Source: Affinibrenneria salicis (lineage in GTDB: Bacteria; Pseudomonadota; Gammaproteobacteria; Enterobacterales; Enterobacteriaceae). Taken from it: a stretch of 64,000 bases of DNA. The first letter of the stretch is position 1; each line of letters opens with the position of its first letter. Shown in pieces: positions 63,874 to 64,000 of this stretch. Both the position numbers and the translations under genes were made by a program. The stretch lies in NCBI RefSeq assembly GCF_008710095.1, contig NZ_VYKJ01000006.1, positions 258,318 to 322,317 of the forward strand, read 5' to 3'. The notes under the pieces are model-generated. The model was given only the letters and a program-made list of their open reading frames with translations, had not been told where the DNA came from and searched no databases.

Positions 63874-64000
63874 TGATCTGTCCTTGATTTAGCGCCCACC
63901 TTGTTTTCAAATCAGTCAACGAAAGCGAGGTCACTATGACGAGACAACAATATACCCCAGAGTTCAAGCGCAGGGCTGTAGCGTTACTGCTCGAAAGCGG
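63874..64000 (+). mobile_element. Left end of an IS3-family insertion sequence (cut by window edge)
   Basis: TGATCTGTCC at 63874 begins like an IS3-family terminal inverted repeat. A 62-bp leader and the start of orfA follow. The remainder lies outside the window. It abuts the EamA gene by only 13 bp. Confidence 0.65.
63936..64000 (+). CDS. IS3-family transposase OrfA, N-terminal fragment
   Basis: Only 21 codons are visible: MTRQQYTPEFKRRAVALLLE..., the typical opening of the HTH_Tnp_1 (OrfA) transposase of the IS3/IS911 family. GCGAGG lies about 6 bp upstream. The gene is truncated by the window end, not by mutation. Confidence 0.8.
   Translation, partial: MTRQQYTPEFKRRAVALLLES

Overview
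The window looks like a chromosomal segment of a GC-rich gamma-proteobacterium. Enterobacterales, probably Pectobacteriaceae close to Brenneria, is my inference. It rests on an mviM (yceM) orthologue, an mgtA, a chemoreceptor ending in the enteric NWETF tether, and a 270-bp intergenic repeat of a type I associate with that group. No rRNA or tRNA gene and no CRISPR array was seen.

Region 1 (1-12.4 kb) is a nitrogen-scavenging block. The end of an SsuABC/TauABC-type importer is followed, convergently, by a two-component system whose kinase is fused to an NCS1-type permease. Divergent from it lies a urea/short-amide ABC importer (urtABCDE-like) ending in formamidase (amiF, catalytic E60/K133/C166). 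The shared promoter region carries 16-bp palindromes at a 21-bp period.

Region 2 (12.7-28.3 kb) holds single genes (a secreted PEBP protein, an AraC regulator, a CPBP membrane protease, a small alpha/beta hydrolase). It then has a seven-gene minus-strand operon: nitrilase, ABC importer, AtzG-like and AtzE-like amidase pair, EamA transporter. An XRE-cupin regulator and a BMP-type nucleoside/purine ABC importer follow. Together these suggest import and hydrolysis of nitrogen-rich small molecules.

Region 3 (28.3-44.8 kb) holds mgtA and a complete tad/flp locus for type IVb pili: flp pilin, tadV, cpaB, rcpA, cpaD, tadZ, tadA, tadB, tadC, tadD, two tadE/F-type genes and tadG, ending in a small unknown gene.

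Region 4 (44.8-57.3 kb) is more fluid. It has a decayed polyol dehydrogenase beside a GntR regulator, a chemoreceptor, a phzF-like gene between two direct copies of a 272-bp repeat, mviM, and a pentose/polyol cluster (ribokinase-family kinase, RpiR regulator, TIM-barrel isomerase, RbtT/DalT-type transporter). The cluster has three 19-bp operator-like palindromes in its divergent promoter.

Region 5 (57.5-64 kb) is strikingly AT-rich and bounded by IS3-type sequences. It contains a compact three-gene operon: a single-module NRPS whose adenylation pocket reads as an asparagine code, a PP-loop ATP-pyrophosphatase with zinc-ribbon cysteines, and an EamA exporter. This is the best candidate for an undescribed natural-product system.

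A dispersed ~165-bp element with CTAAATAGCTTCGC-type terminal inverted repeats (a MITE) occurs three times, each time placed behind the 3' end of a gene. In one case it supplies the last six codons and the stop of that gene.
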